Shown: positions 42,481-52,183, counted from the stretch's first letter. The stretch is 64,000 nt of DNA from Halomonas dongshanensis (GCF_024790395.1 NZ_JAJISC010000002.1:558001-622000), one strand, 5' to 3'. Numbers and translations: made by a program. The notes: generated by a model from the letters alone, not told the origin.

Positions 42481-44328
42481 ATGGCTTTAGGATGGAAAAC
42501 GCCGACGCAGTCCGAGCTTGAGGCATGGCAGGCGCAACTGCAGGAGATGGGCACGCAGTATCAGGGGCTGATTCAGGATCTGCTCACGCGCACGCTACCC
42601 AGCGAGGCGGCAGAGCTCATCTACGCCGATATGCGCTCGAGCTTCGAGGCGAGCGCCCAGGCACTGATGCAGGATCCGGCGCTGCTGTGGCAGACCCAAG
42701 CGCGACTGCTACAGGATCAGTGGTTACTGTGGCAGCAGGGCATGCGCGCTTTCTCGGGCGAAGCGGTCGGTCCGCTATTGAAGCCGGCCGAAGGCGATCG
42801 GCGCTTCAAAGATAGCGCTTGGCATAACGACCCCTACTACATGAGTGTGATGCAGCAGTACCTGCTTTTCTCCCAGGCAGTAGAAGAGCTGATCGCTGAT
42901 CTCAAGGGCGTGAGCGAAGCGCAAAAGCGCAACCTCGTGTTCTATGCGCGCCAACTGGTCAACGCCATGGCGCCCACCAACTTCGTCTCCACCAACCCAG
43001 AGGTGATGCGCCGCACCCTCGAAACCCAGGGGCAGAACCTGATCGACGGCCTCGACCGCCTGCGTGAAGACCTAGCCAACTCGGCGGAAGGCATCAACGT
43101 ACAGATGACCGATCGCAGCGTGTTCGGCATCGGCGACAACATCGCCGTGACCCCGGGGGCCGTGATCTATGAAAACGAGCTCATTCAACTGATCCAGTAC
43201 GCTCCAAGCACGCCGACGACCTTCAAGACGCCGCTTCTGATCGTGCCGCCGTGGATCAACAAGTACTACATTCTCGATCTGCGCGAAGACAACTCTTTCG
43301 TCAAGTGGCTGGTGGGGCAGGGGCATACGGTCTTTCTTATTTCTTGGCGCAACGTCGGCCCCGCCCAGCACGACATCACCTGGGCCGACTACCTGCAGCT
43401 AGGTCCAATGAGCGCTATGGACGCCATGGAGCAGGCTTGCGGCGTCAAGGCACTCAATATCATTAGCTACTGCGTAGGCGGCACCTTGACGGCGTCGTTC
43501 ATGGCGTATCTAGCACGCAAGCGCCGGGCGAGCCGGGTCAAGTCAGTGACCTACATGGCCACGCTGCAGGATTTTCGCGACTCAGGCGAGATTGGCGTCT
43601 TCCTCAACGAGCGCGTCGTCGATGGGCTCGAGAAGAGCATGCAGCAGAAGGGCTATCTCGACGGCCGCTCGATGGCTTATACCTTCAATTTGCTACGCGA
43701 GAACGATCTTTTCTGGTCGTTCTATATCAGCAACTACTTGAAGGGTGAGGCGCCAGCGGCGTTCGATCTGCTCTATTGGAATACCGATGGCACCAACCTG
43801 GCTGCCAGTACTCACGCCTGGTATTTGCGCAACATGTACCTAGAAAACCGCTTGGTCGAACCCGATGGGCTGGAGATCGATGGTGTGAAGATCGATCTGC
43901 GCCGAATCGAGACGCCGAGCTACTTCGTTTCCACCAAAGAAGATCACATCGCCAAGTGGAACAGCACCTACTATGGCGCCTTGCTGCCTAAGGGGCCGGT
44001 GACCTTCGTGCTCGGCGCCTCGGGGCATATTGCCGGTATCGTCAATCCACCGCACAAGAACAAGTACGGCTACTGGACCAACGCTGCGCTGCCCGATGAG
44101 CCAACCCAATGGCAAGAGGGAGCAACCTTCAACGAAGGCTCCTGGTGGCCGCACTGGCAGGCCTGGATCACCGATAACGGCTACGCCGACCCAGCCGCCA
44201 TGGTCGCCGCCCGCACGCCGGGGAGCGGCAAACTCGCGGTCATCGAGCCCGCGCCGGGGCGCTACGTGCGCCAGACTATTCCCGAGGTGCTAGGCGAGGT
44301 TGGCTTTCCGCCAACGGCAGAGTCCTAA
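42481..44328 (+). CDS. phaC: Class I poly(3-hydroxyalkanoate) synthase
   Basis: A 615-residue PHA polymerase. The lipase-like box SYCVGGT near residue 330 carries the acyl-accepting cysteine, the catalytic Asp lies in STKEDHIAKW near 485 and His in GASGHIAGIVNPP near 515. The YINKYYILDL and LVGQGHTVFLISWRN blocks are typical of class I enzymes, which polymerise short-chain (R)-3-hydroxyacyl-CoA. GGGGAG precedes the ATG. phaA and phaB are not in the window. Confidence 0.95.
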   Translation: MALGWKTPTQSELEAWQAQLQEMGTQYQGLIQDLLTRTLPSEAAELIYADMRSSFEASAQALMQDPALLWQTQARLLQDQWLLWQQGMRAFSGEAVGPLLKPAEGDRRFKDSAWHNDPYYMSVMQQYLLFSQAVEELIADLKGVSEAQKRNLVFYARQLVNAMAPTNFVSTNPEVMRRTLETQGQNLIDGLDRLREDLANSAEGINVQMTDRSVFGIGDNIAVTPGAVIYENELIQLIQYAPSTPTTFKTPLLIVPPWINKYYILDLREDNSFVKWLVGQGHTVFLISWRNVGPAQHDITWADYLQLGPMSAMDAMEQACGVKALNIISYCVGGTLTASFMAYLARKRRASRVKSVTYMATLQDFRDSGEIGVFLNERVVDGLEKSMQQKGYLDGRSMAYTFNLLRENDLFWSFYISNYLKGEAPAAFDLLYWNTDGTNLAASTHAWYLRNMYLENRLVEPDGLEIDGVKIDLRRIETPSYFVSTKEDHIAKWNSTYYGALLPKGPVTFVLGASGHIAGIVNPPHKNKYGYWTNAALPDEPTQWQEGATFNEGSWWPHWQAWITDNGYADPAAMVAARTPGSGKLAVIEPAPGRYVRQTIPEVLGEVGFPPTAES

Positions 44329-44411
44329 TAAGCGTACGTCAAAAGCGCAGCTAAAAAAGTGCGCTTAAAAAAAGACCTAGTAGGGTGGACAAATTGTCGC
44401 AGTTTGGCAGT

Positions 44412-44438
44412 CGCGCCTGGGTAATAAACCCGGGCGCG
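44412..44438. promoter_or_regulatory. Strong hairpin upstream of the copper chaperone gene
   Basis: CGCGCCTGGGT-AATAA-ACCCGGGCGCG is an 11-bp stem with one T-G wobble and a 5-nt loop, 46 bp ahead of the next gene. No T-run follows, so it is not a standard terminator. Confidence 0.45.
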
Positions 44439-44483
44439 AATGGGTAGAATGGGAATGTTTTCTCCTATCCAGAGGTCTCTGCG

Positions 44484-44948
44484 ATGAATACTACCCACGC
44501 CCTACGCGCCGTGCGCCGTACTCTTCTCCCCGCGCTCTCTTTGGCTGCGCTTTGCGCGGCAGTCGCCACCGCTCAGGCGGCGGATATCGACGTGAGCGAT
44601 GCGCGCCTGAGTATCCTGCCCGGTGATACTCCCGGCGCAGGCTACTTTACCCTGCACAACGCAAGCGACGAGACCATTAGCCTGGTCGGCGCGGAAAGCC
44701 CGGCGTTCGAAGCCGTCGAAGTGCACGAGAGCATGGAGCACGACGGCATGATGCACATGCACGAGCTGGAAGCGGTCGAGGTCGAGCCCGGTGCCAGCAT
44801 CGAGTTCGCCCCCAAAGGGCACCACCTGATGCTCATGCGCCGCACCCAGGAAGTGAACGTGGGCGATGAAGTTGATGTGACGCTGCGCTTTGCCGACGAC
44901 ACGACGCTGCCCGTCACCTTCGACGTCGTATCGCCCACCGCGCTTTGA
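44484..44948 (+). CDS. Periplasmic copper chaperone PCu(A)C
   Basis: A 154-residue secreted protein with a signal peptide cleaved near ATAQA. The domain contains the copper site region: VEVHESMEHDGMMHMHELEAV near residue 90 and KGHHLMLMR near 112, giving the H-x-n-M ... HxM arrangement of PCu(A)C proteins. It delivers Cu(I) to cytochrome oxidase together with SCO proteins, one of which is encoded next. Confidence 0.88.
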   Translation: MNTTHALRAVRRTLLPALSLAALCAAVATAQAADIDVSDARLSILPGDTPGAGYFTLHNASDETISLVGAESPAFEAVEVHESMEHDGMMHMHELEAVEVEPGASIEFAPKGHHLMLMRRTQEVNVGDEVDVTLRFADDTTLPVTFDVVSPTAL

Positions 44949-44985
44949 GGCTTGGTGTTTACATGTGGCCACGAGGAGGCGAACG

Positions 44986-45567
44986 ATGAGAAGGTTATGG
45001 TTGCCGATTGTGGCAACGCTTTGCCTTGCCGGGTGCAGTGACGATCCGAGCTGGCGTACTACGGATATCACCGAAATCATGCCGCCGCTGGATTTCGCTC
45101 TGATCGACGACGACGGTGAGGCGGTGACGGCCGAGGCCTATCGCGGTAAGACGACGCTGGTTTACTTCGGCTATACCCAGTGCCCTGACGTGTGCCCGAT
45201 CACCCTGGCGCGGCTGGGGTCGGTGATCAATCAGCTGGACGAAGACGTGCGCGACGAGGTGCAGGTGCTGTTCGTCTCGGTCGATCCAGGGCGCGATACG
45301 CCGGAGGTGCTCAAGCGCTACGTTGGTGCTTTTGGCCCCGAGTTTACGGGCCTTACCGGCGAGCGCGAGGATATCGATGCGCTGACCAACCGCTATCGCA
45401 TCGCCTACGAGTACGAAGAACCCAACGAGTACGGCGACTACATCGTCAACCACTCGAGCGCGATCTTTGCCTTCGATGAAGAGGGCCACGCCCAATTCCT
45501 GGCGCGCGACAGTCACTCGCCCCAAGACATTCTGGGCGATCTCAGGACGCTGATTTCAAAAAGCTGA
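44986..45567 (+). CDS. SCO1/SenC family copper protein, lipoprotein
   Basis: A 193-residue thioredoxin-fold protein. The lipobox LCLAGC (Cys near residue 16) marks it as a lipoprotein. The copper ligands are C-P-D-V-C in YTQCPDVCPI near 75 and the His in VNHSSAIFAF near 160. It acts in CuA-centre assembly of cytochrome oxidase. The ATG at 44986 follows GAGGAGG; an ORF reaching back to 44890 is overlap with the PCu(A)C gene. The pair is a common operon. Confidence 0.92.
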   Translation: MRRLWLPIVATLCLAGCSDDPSWRTTDITEIMPPLDFALIDDDGEAVTAEAYRGKTTLVYFGYTQCPDVCPITLARLGSVINQLDEDVRDEVQVLFVSVDPGRDTPEVLKRYVGAFGPEFTGLTGEREDIDALTNRYRIAYEYEEPNEYGDYIVNHSSAIFAFDEEGHAQFLARDSHSPQDILGDLRTLISKS

Positions 45568-45585
45568 TGATAAAAAACTGAGCGC

Positions 45586-45618
45586 AAAAGGCCGGGTAAG
45601 TGATTACCCGGCCTTTTT
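45586..45618. terminator. Bidirectional terminator
   Basis: AAGGCCGGGTAA-GTGA-TTACCCGGCCTT is a 12-bp perfect stem with A-run and T-run flanks, serving the SCO gene and the convergent gene at 45643. Confidence 0.95.
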
Positions 45619-45642
45619 GTCATCGCTATTCGACGCGGCGGA

Positions 45643-45993
45643 TCAACAGGCGACGGAGAGGCCGCAGTTGGACGTATAAGCGCGTGAATTGACGTCGAGC
45701 GTCAGGCGATGGTTGGTGGTGTCGTAGAAAAACGAAGCGGCGCCGCGTTCGGAGCTTTCAGACTGATAGAGCCCGCAGATACCGTAGCCATACTGCACTT
45801 CCTGAAGGTAGGAGAGTTCGATGGCGTCATCGGGCAGGTCAAGCTCGGCCGCAATGGCAGCTTTAATGTCGTTATCGACGCTGTCGCTGGAGAGCGCCTG
45901 GCTGCCGAAGATGATGCCACCGATGAGGGCGGTGAACACCAACGGTGCCACGACAAGCAGTAGGAAGGGGCGTGATCTGGTCATGGAGGTCAT
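45643..45993 (-). CDS. Hypothetical single-pass membrane protein, 116 residues
   Basis: I do not recognise this protein. It has a hydrophobic N-terminal segment (about 9-30) and a periplasmic domain of about 80 residues with three cysteines (GICGLY, SNCGLSVAC), which may form a disulfide. The ATG at 45993 is used, with only a weak AAGG upstream; a second ATG three codons later is equally possible. Confidence 0.6.
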   Translation of the reverse strand: MTSMTRSRPFLLLVVAPLVFTALIGGIIFGSQALSSDSVDNDIKAAIAAELDLPDDAIELSYLQEVQYGYGICGLYQSESSERGAASFFYDTTNHRLTLDVNSRAYTSNCGLSVAC

Positions 45994-46015
45994 TATGCCA
46001 CTGCCTTAAAGGGAG

Positions 46016-47500
46016 TCAAGAAAGCGAACCGGGCCGGCGCCCGGCGCGCCGGGAAAGAAGTCCCGGCACCAGCATCAAGGCAGCGAGCAACCACGTTGGC
46101 CAGCTACCGATACGGGTGAACGGCGTGTTGCCCTGCATGGCGTAGAACTCGCCTACGAGGGCCGTGGTTTCGAACTGCGGTGCCCGCGCTACGACGTCGC
46201 CGCGCGGGTCGACGATCACGGTAATACCGTTGCTGGTGGCGCGCAGTACGTAGCGGCCGTTCTCCAGCGCGCGCAGGCGTGCCATCTGCAAATGCTGATG
46301 GGGCCCGATCGAAGCGCCGAACCAGGTGTCGTTGGACACGGTGAGCAGCACGTCGCTCTCCTGGGCGCGGCGTGCGACGAGCTCCGAATAGATGATCTCG
46401 TAGCAGATGGCGTTACCGATAGCCACGCCCGCCGCCTGCATGGGAGATTGATGCGTATCGCCCTTGGTGAAGCTCGACATGGGCAGATCGAAGAAGTCGA
46501 TGGCGCCGCGCAAAACGCGCTCGAGCGGCAGGTATTCGCCAAAGGGCACCAGGTGCTCTTTCTGATAGCTACCGCTAACGTCACCCACGCCGATGACGCT
46601 ATTGAAAAAGCGCTGTTCGGGATCGATTTGGACGATGCCGGTGAGCAGGGCGGTGCCGCTGGGTAGATTGGCCTGGACGCGTTCGAGCACCGGGCGTGCC
46701 TGGGTCTCGGTCATCGGTAGGGCCGTTTCGGGCCAAATGATGAGATCAGCGTCATCAGCGACCTGAGCTGTCAGGGCGCTGTAGGTATTGGCGGCCAAGC
46801 GCTGCCCTTCGGGCGTCCACTTTATCAGTTGGGGTAGGTTGCCCTGTAGCAGGGCCACGCGGGTTGGCGTTGCGACGGGCGTGGTCCACTGCGCTGGCAG
46901 CGCCAAGGGCACCAGCCAAATGGCGCCGAGGGGGGCAAGCGCCCACCAGCGGCGGTGCACTAGCTCAGCCACGAGCGTACCGCTCAAGACCACGAGCAGC
47001 GATAGCCAGTAGACGCCGCCAATCGGCGCCCAGGAGGCCAGCGGAGAGTCGACTTGGCTTGCGCCCAGAAGCAGCCAGGGAAAGCCGGTGAACAAATAAG
47101 TGCGCAGCACCTCGCCCAGCACCCAAGCTCCAGCGAAGGTGAGAAGGGCGAGCCGGGGGCCGCTCAGCCGGCGGTAAAGCCACAGCGTGACGGCGTAGAA
47201 CAGCGCCAGCGCCACGACGAACAGAGCGGTGAGAAACAGCGCCAGCGGCATGCTGGTATAGCCGTAGTCGTGAATCGACACATAGACCCAGGAGGCGCCA
47301 GTGGCGAAGAGCGCGACGCCGTAGAGCCAGCCCTTGAGCGCTGCTTGCGCCGGAGAGAGTGCGTGAATGCCCCAGTACATCAGCGCCATGGCGATAGGTC
47401 CAAGCCACCAGAGCTCGAAGGGGGAGGCCGTCAGCGTCGTGAAAACGCCGGCGAGTAGGGCCGCGACCATCTGGACCAGCAGGAAAGAGGTCAAGCGCAT
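46016..47500 (-). CDS. lnt: Apolipoprotein N-acyltransferase
   Basis: A 494-residue inner-membrane enzyme that adds the third acyl chain to lipoproteins. Six or more N-terminal helices are followed by a nitrilase domain with the catalytic triad: Glu in IIWPETALPM, Lys in YQKEHLVPFGEYLP and Cys in GNAICYEIIYSE. It follows corC by 39 bp on the minus strand in the conserved miaB-phoH-ybeY-corC-lnt order. Confidence 0.96.
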   Translation of the reverse strand: MRLTSFLLVQMVAALLAGVFTTLTASPFELWWLGPIAMALMYWGIHALSPAQAALKGWLYGVALFATGASWVYVSIHDYGYTSMPLALFLTALFVVALALFYAVTLWLYRRLSGPRLALLTFAGAWVLGEVLRTYLFTGFPWLLLGASQVDSPLASWAPIGGVYWLSLLVVLSGTLVAELVHRRWWALAPLGAIWLVPLALPAQWTTPVATPTRVALLQGNLPQLIKWTPEGQRLAANTYSALTAQVADDADLIIWPETALPMTETQARPVLERVQANLPSGTALLTGIVQIDPEQRFFNSVIGVGDVSGSYQKEHLVPFGEYLPLERVLRGAIDFFDLPMSSFTKGDTHQSPMQAAGVAIGNAICYEIIYSELVARRAQESDVLLTVSNDTWFGASIGPHQHLQMARLRALENGRYVLRATSNGITVIVDPRGDVVARAPQFETTALVGEFYAMQGNTPFTRIGSWPTWLLAALMLVPGLLSRRAGRRPGSLS

Positions 47501-47538
47501 GAGAATATCCTGTGGGATGCGTGGAGAGGAAAGGCGCG

Positions 47539-48423
47539 TTAGGCGTCGCGCTCGTCCACGGTATCGACGGCGCTGACGGGGCAGGCCTCGAGCAGTCGAA
47601 TACGGCGGTTGTCGGCGTTGAGGACGGTAAAGCGCCAGCCGCCGAGAGTGGTCTGCTCGCCGCGACGGGGCAGGTGGCCGAACTGCTGCATCACCAAGCC
47701 GCCGAGGGTATCGAACTCCTCGTCCGAGAAGTCGGCATCGAAGTGCTCGTTGAAGTCTTCGATGGGGGTCAGGGCGCGAATGGCGTAAAGGCCGTCACCC
47801 AGCTCGCGGATGTCCTCTTCTTCGTCGGTGTCGTGTTCGTCTTCGATGTCGCCGACGATCTGTTCGAGGATATCTTCGATGGTGATGATACCGGCGGTAC
47901 CGCCATACTCGTCGACCACGATAGCCATGTGGTTATGGGTATCGCGAAACTCCTTGAGCAGGCTGTTGAGCCGCTTGGATTCGGGAATGAACATGGCCGG
48001 GCGGAGCACGTCTTCGAGCTGGAAGCGGTCGCGCTGCTCCTGGGTTTGTGACAGCAGCGGTAGCAGGTCTTTGACCAGCAGGATGCCCTTGACGTCGTCG
48101 AGGTTTTCGCCAACCACCGGATAGCGTGAGTGGCCGGTTTCCTTGATCAAGGGAAGATAGCCATCGCTGGTTTGGTCCAGGGTGATGGCGGTGACCTGGG
48201 AGCGCGGAATCAGAATCTCGCGCACCTGTTGGTCGTTGATTTGCAGCGCCCCCTCGATGATGGTGAGGGCGTCGTTGTCCAGCCGGAGTTTACCGGCGGT
48301 ATGGCGCAAAAAGGCCATGAGCTCGTCGCGCGAGCTGGGTTCGTCACTGTCTCCGGAGAGTGCGCCAAAGAGTTTCTCGAGCCAGGATTTCTGATTGGGT
48401 GTGCTCGATCGGTCTTCGCTCAT
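47539..48423 (-). CDS. corC: HlyC/CorC family protein CorC (YbeX)
   Basis: A 294-residue cytosolic protein with two CBS domains (about 70-200; IPRSQVTAI, VVDEYGGTAGIITIEDILEQIVG) and a C-terminal CorC/HlyC domain. It is linked to Mg/Co efflux and, in recent work on ybeX, to ribosome metabolism. It lies between ybeY and lnt. Confidence 0.93.
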   Translation of the reverse strand: MSEDRSSTPNQKSWLEKLFGALSGDSDEPSSRDELMAFLRHTAGKLRLDNDALTIIEGALQINDQQVREILIPRSQVTAITLDQTSDGYLPLIKETGHSRYPVVGENLDDVKGILLVKDLLPLLSQTQEQRDRFQLEDVLRPAMFIPESKRLNSLLKEFRDTHNHMAIVVDEYGGTAGIITIEDILEQIVGDIEDEHDTDEEEDIRELGDGLYAIRALTPIEDFNEHFDADFSDEEFDTLGGLVMQQFGHLPRRGEQTTLGGWRFTVLNADNRRIRLLEACPVSAVDTVDERDA

Positions 48424-48529
48424 TCGTCAATTCTCTTGGTTGCGGGCGTCGTCGCCATGGCCGCCAAGCGGCGGGCCATGACGTTGTATCACTCGACACG
48501 CCCAGATGCCAGCCCCGCTCCAACGCGGG

Positions 48530-49006
48530 TTAGGCGAGATAAGGGTCGGGGATATCGAACTCGGCTAGAAGCACTCGCTCGAGCGCCTCCATCTCTTCGG
48601 CGTCGTCATCATCGATGTGATCGTAACCCATTAGATGCAGCGTGCCGTGAATCACCATGTGGGCGTAGTGATGCGCCAGAGGTTTGCTCTGCTCTTCGGC
48701 TTCGCGTACGACCACCGCATGGCAGACCACCAGGTCGCCCAGTAGCGGCAAGGGCACGCCGGGCGGCCCTTCGAAGGGGAAGGAGAGCACGTTGGTTGGC
48801 TTGTCCTTATCCCGATAGTCGCGGTTGAGCATCTGGCTTTCGGCCTCGTCCACCAGCCGGATGGTCAGCTCCCAGCGCTCGTCGTCGGGATGGTGGGCAA
48901 ACACACGGCTCACCCATTGGGTGAGCTCATCGAGCGTAGGTAGCTCAGCGGCGTGCTCGTCGATATCTGTCAGGGCAATCTGCCGGTCGATCAAAGGGCC
49001 GCTCAT
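48530..49006 (-). CDS. ybeY: Endoribonuclease YbeY
   Basis: A 158-residue zinc-dependent RNase for 16S rRNA maturation and ribosome quality control. The metal site [11 protein letters not shown] (H-x3-H-x5-H) is near residues 120-130 and [12 protein letters not shown] near 75 is typical. It overlaps phoH by 4 bp. Confidence 0.96.
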   Translation of the reverse strand: MSGPLIDRQIALTDIDEHAAELPTLDELTQWVSRVFAHHPDDERWELTIRLVDEAESQMLNRDYRDKDKPTNVLSFPFEGPPGVPLPLLGDLVVCHAVVVREAEEQSKPLAHHYAHMVIHGTLHLMGYDHIDDDDAEEMEALERVLLAEFDIPDPYLA

Positions 49007-50103
49007 TGGCCGCTGGCGCCAGGTGAGAGACCGTCGCGGGCCTGGAGCATGCGCGCTTCGCGCTCCTGTTGACGGGCTTCGCGGCGGGCGCGCTCCTCGA
49101 CTTCCTGCTGCGACTCGAAGACGTCGTAGGCTTCGATGATGCGCTGGACCAGCGGGTGGCGCACCACGTCCTTGGCCGAGAAGTGGGTCATGCCGATTCC
49201 TGGTGTCTCCTTGAGCACGTCCATGACCTGAATCAGGCCCGAGCGCTGGCCGCGCGGCAGATCCACCTGGGTAACGTCGCCAGTGATGACGGCGGTAGAG
49301 CCAAAGCCGATACGGGTCAGAAACATCTTCATCTGCTCGGGCGTGGTGTTCTGGCTCTCATCGAGAATGATGTAGGCGTTGTTGAGCGTGCGCCCGCGCA
49401 TATACGCCAGCGGGGCGATCTCGATCACTTGGCGCTCGATCAGTTTGGCGACCTGCTCGAAGCCGATCATCTCGTACAGCGCATCGTAGAGCGGGCGCAG
49501 GTAAGGGTCGATCTTCTGGGCCAGGTCGCCGGGCAGAAAGCCGAGCTTTTCACCCGCCTCGACGGCTGGACGCACCAGCAGAATGCGGCGCACCTCTTGC
49601 TGATTGAGCGCCTCGACCGCCGCTGCAACGGCAAGGTAGGTTTTACCCGTGCCTGCCGGACCAATACCGAAGTTGATGTCGTGTTCGCGAATGCTGCTGA
49701 CGTAGCGCTGCTGGTTGAGTCCGCGCGGCTTGATCATGGCACGCGGCGTGCGCATGACCACGTCGCCGTCGTTGTTGTCCTCGTCATCCTCGGCGAGCGC
49801 TTCGAGGCCCGACTCCTGCAGAAACAGGTGAACGGTGTCGGGCGTGAGCTCACTTGCCGCCGTTTCGCGGTAGAGGTGCTCGACGACGTTGGCCGCCGCC
49901 TTGACGCGGTTGGCGGCACCGGCGAGTTGGAAGATATTGCCGCGATTGCGCAGCGTGACATCCAGACGACTCTCGATCAGCTTCAGGTGCTCATCCTGCT
50001 GACCGCACAGACTGGCAAGACGCTGCGGATCGTTGGGTTCAAGGCTTAGGGTGATGATGCGATTGGCCTGAGATGATGGCTGGCTCAAGAGTGATCGATC
50101 CAT
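49003..50103 (-). CDS. PhoH-like ATPase YbeZ
   Basis: A 366-residue P-loop protein of the PhoH family. Walker A GPAGTGKT is near residue 150, Walker [16 protein letters not shown] near 250 and [11 protein letters not shown] near 275. It has an N-terminal KH-like region and a charged C-terminal coiled coil. It is a partner of YbeY in rRNA processing. The 3' end overlaps ybeY. Confidence 0.95.
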   Translation of the reverse strand: MDRSLLSQPSSQANRIITLSLEPNDPQRLASLCGQQDEHLKLIESRLDVTLRNRGNIFQLAGAANRVKAAANVVEHLYRETAASELTPDTVHLFLQESGLEALAEDDEDNNDGDVVMRTPRAMIKPRGLNQQRYVSSIREHDINFGIGPAGTGKTYLAVAAAVEALNQQEVRRILLVRPAVEAGEKLGFLPGDLAQKIDPYLRPLYDALYEMIGFEQVAKLIERQVIEIAPLAYMRGRTLNNAYIILDESQNTTPEQMKMFLTRIGFGSTAVITGDVTQVDLPRGQRSGLIQVMDVLKETPGIGMTHFSAKDVVRHPLVQRIIEAYDVFESQQEVEERARREARQQEREARMLQARDGLSPGASGQ

Positions 50104-50130
50104 GCTGTGGTGGGTGTGATTTCAGCTTAA

Positions 50131-50205
50131 TGCCCCACCGCAGTTGGGGCAATTGCTTGGGTTAAGTTTGCTGATCGGCGTCATGGGCTCGGGCGAACCC
50201 ATGAC
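50131..50205 (-). promoter_or_regulatory. Two hairpins in the miaB-phoH gap
   Basis: TGCCCCA...TGGGGCA (50131-50137/50145-50151) and GTCATGGG...CCCATGAC (50180-50187/50198-50205) fill the 108-bp gap. Neither has a T-run, so read-through with modulation or processing is more likely than full termination. Confidence 0.45.
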
Positions 50206-50211
50206 AGGGCG

Positions 50212-51555
50212 TTAGTGGCGCTCGGGAGAGATCAGATCGCCCCGTAGCGAGTTGGGCAGCGCCTCGGTGATCTCGACATCGACGAAGTAGCCGATGAGCT
50301 CGGTGGGGTTGGCGGCGCGAAAGTTGACCACGCGGTTGTTCTCGGTGCGCCCAGAGAGCTGGCCCGGGTCCTTGGGCGAAAAGCCGGAGACCAGAATGCG
50401 CTGGGTCGTTCCCACCATGCGACGGCTGATCTGCATCGCCTGCTGGTTGATGCGATCCTGCAAGATGGAAAGACGCTGCTTTTTGACGCTTTCGGGGGTG
50501 TCATCGGGCAGCGCTGCGGCGGGTGTGCCAGGGCGCGCCGAATAGACGAAGCTGAACGAGTGATCGAAGCCGATGCGGTGGATGAGGTCCATCGTCGCCT
50601 CGAAGTCGGCATCGGTCTCGCCGGGAAAGCCGATGATGAAGTCCGAGGAGAAGCTGATGTCGGGCCGGTTGGCGCGAATACGCTCCATCTTAGCGATGTA
50701 CTCGTCGCGGGTGTGGCCGCGCTTCATCGCGCTCAAAATCGGATCGGCGCCGGACTGCACGGGTAGGTGCAGGTGGCTGACGAGTTCGGGAATTTCGGCG
50801 AAGGCGTCGATCAAACTATCGGTGAACTCGACCGGGTGCGAGGTGGTGAAACGGATGCGATCGATGCCGTCGATGGCGGCAATGCAGGCAATCAGCTCGG
50901 CCAGGTCAATCTCGTCACCGTCTTCGTTCTCACCACGGTAGGCGTTGACGTTCTGGCCCAGAAGATTGATTTCGCGCACGCCCTGTTCGGCCAGATGAAA
51001 AGCCTCTTCCATGACGTCTTCGAAGGGGCGCGATACTTCTTCACCCCGGGTGTAGGGCACCACGCAGAAAGTGCAGTACTTAGAGCACCCTTCCATTACC
51101 GAGACGAACGCCGAGGCGCCATCGGACTTGGGCTTGGGCAGGTGGTCGAACTTCTCGATTTCGGGGAAAGTGACGTCCACCGCCGCAATCTGATTCTGAC
51201 GCCGCGCATCCAACATCGCGGGTACGCGGTGCAGCGTCTGGGGGCCGAAGACCATGTCGACGTAGGGCGCGCGCTTACGTAGGGCGTCGCCTTCTTGGCT
51301 GGCAACGCAACCGCCCACGCCGATGACGAGATCCGGGTTGGCTTCCTTCAGCTTCTTCCATCGTCCTAACTGATGGAACACCTTCTCCTGCGCCTTTTCG
51401 CGGATGGAGCAAGTGTTAAGCAGAATGACGTCGGCCTCGTACTCGTTATCGGTCAGTTCGAGCCGGTGCGATTCACCGAGCAGGTCCGCCATGCGGGCGG
51501 AGTCGTACTCGTTCATTTGGCAGCCGTGCGTTTTGATGAAGAGCTTCTTCGCCAT
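50212..51555 (-). CDS. miaB: tRNA-2-methylthio-N6-isopentenyladenosine synthase MiaB
   Basis: A 447-residue radical-SAM methylthiotransferase. The N-terminal UPF0004 domain has [11 protein letters not shown] and two further cysteines ([16 protein letters not shown]). The radical-SAM cluster is [16 protein letters not shown] near residue 155, and a C-terminal TRAM domain follows. I start at the ATG at 51555 (MAKKLFIKT), with AGG 5 nt upstream; the open frame to 51642 is non-homologous. Confidence 0.96.
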   Translation of the reverse strand: MAKKLFIKTHGCQMNEYDSARMADLLGESHRLELTDNEYEADVILLNTCSIREKAQEKVFHQLGRWKKLKEANPDLVIGVGGCVASQEGDALRKRAPYVDMVFGPQTLHRVPAMLDARRQNQIAAVDVTFPEIEKFDHLPKPKSDGASAFVSVMEGCSKYCTFCVVPYTRGEEVSRPFEDVMEEAFHLAEQGVREINLLGQNVNAYRGENEDGDEIDLAELIACIAAIDGIDRIRFTTSHPVEFTDSLIDAFAEIPELVSHLHLPVQSGADPILSAMKRGHTRDEYIAKMERIRANRPDISFSSDFIIGFPGETDADFEATMDLIHRIGFDHSFSFVYSARPGTPAAALPDDTPESVKKQRLSILQDRINQQAMQISRRMVGTTQRILVSGFSPKDPGQLSGRTENNRVVNFRAANPTELIGYFVDVEITEALPNSLRGDLISPERH

Positions 51556-51689
51556 CGGTACCTGTCGTCTGTGGGTCGTCATGAATTCGCCCGCCGCGCG
51601 GGCGGATAGCGTCGTGCGGGCATACCGCGTGAATCGGGGCATTATACGGACACAGCCTACCGGGAGCTAGCGCTGACGCCAAATGAGGC

Positions 51690-51717
51690 TTGACCATTGT
51701 TTCTTAATGGGTATACT
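51690..51717 (+). promoter_or_regulatory. Sigma70 promoter of the tRNA-Asn array
   Basis: TTGACC (51690-51695), 16-nt spacer, TATACT (51712-51717), and a discriminator rich in G and C just before the first tRNA, as in stable RNA promoters under stringent control. Confidence 0.8.
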
Positions 51718-51737
51718 ACGCACCGTGTTTGAGCGGA

Positions 51738-51813
51738 TCCCCGATAGCTCAGTTGGTAGAGCAAATGACTGTTAATCATTGGGTCGCAGGTTCGAGTCCT
51801 GCTCGGGGAGCCA
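51738..51813 (+). tRNA. tRNA-Asn (GTT), copy 1
   Basis: A full cloverleaf of 76 nt with encoded CCA. The anticodon GTT is at 51771-51773 in a CTGTTAA loop. The acceptor stem is TCCCCGA/TCGGGGA. Confidence 0.97.
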
Positions 51814-51843
51814 ATCCCTTGAACACAGCGCGGTAATCGATGT

Positions 51844-51919
51844 TCCTCGATAGCTCAGTTGGTAGAGCAAATGACTGTTAATCATTGGGTCGCAGGTTCG
51901 AGTCCTGCTCGAGGAGCCA
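51844..51919 (+). tRNA. tRNA-Asn (GTT), copy 2
   Basis: Identical to copy 1 except for a compensated acceptor pair: TCCTCGA/TCGAGGA replaces TCCCCGA/TCGGGGA. CCA is encoded. Confidence 0.97.
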
Positions 51920-51950
51920 ATCGCCTTTCAGTACCGCCTATTTCCGCTGT

Positions 51951-52026
51951 TCCTCGATAGCTCAGTTGGTAGAGCAAATGACTGTTAATCATTGGGTCGC
52001 AGGTTCGAGTCCTGCTCGAGGAGCCA
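51951..52026 (+). tRNA. tRNA-Asn (GTT), copy 3
   Basis: Identical to copy 2, separated by a 31-nt spacer. CCA is encoded. The array ends in the terminator at 52062. Confidence 0.97.
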
Positions 52027-52061
52027 ACGGCGGCTAGCCTTATATCTTCTTATATTTCTTG

Positions 52062-52092
52062 CGTCTTGAGCCTATCGCTCCAAGGCGTTTTT
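52062..52092 (+). terminator. Terminator of the tRNA-Asn array
   Basis: CGTCTTGAGC pairs with GCTCCAAGGCG (one bulge, one wobble) and is followed by TTTTT. Confidence 0.7.
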
Positions 52093-52123
52093 CGTGTGCG
52101 TTACTGTATCTACCCAGATGAAA

Positions 52124-52155
52124 ACGCCCCCTGGCCGGTTTGGGCAAGGGGGCGT
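52124..52155 (-). terminator. Terminator of mesD
   Basis: ACGCCCCCT and AGGGGGCGT form a 9-bp stem, extended by GCC/GGC; on the minus strand TTTTC follows. Confidence 0.8.
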
Positions 52156-52183
52156 GGATAACGCCTGGGTTAAGCGCGAGCAC

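Noticed and set aside
44343..44366. Hairpin AAGCGCA...TGCGCTT after phaC
   Set aside because: The loop is A-rich and A, not T, follows on the coding strand; not an intrinsic terminator for phaC.
49069..50049. 326-codon open frame antisense to the PhoH-like gene
   Set aside because: It mirrors the PhoH-like coding sequence, without a ribosome site or domain.
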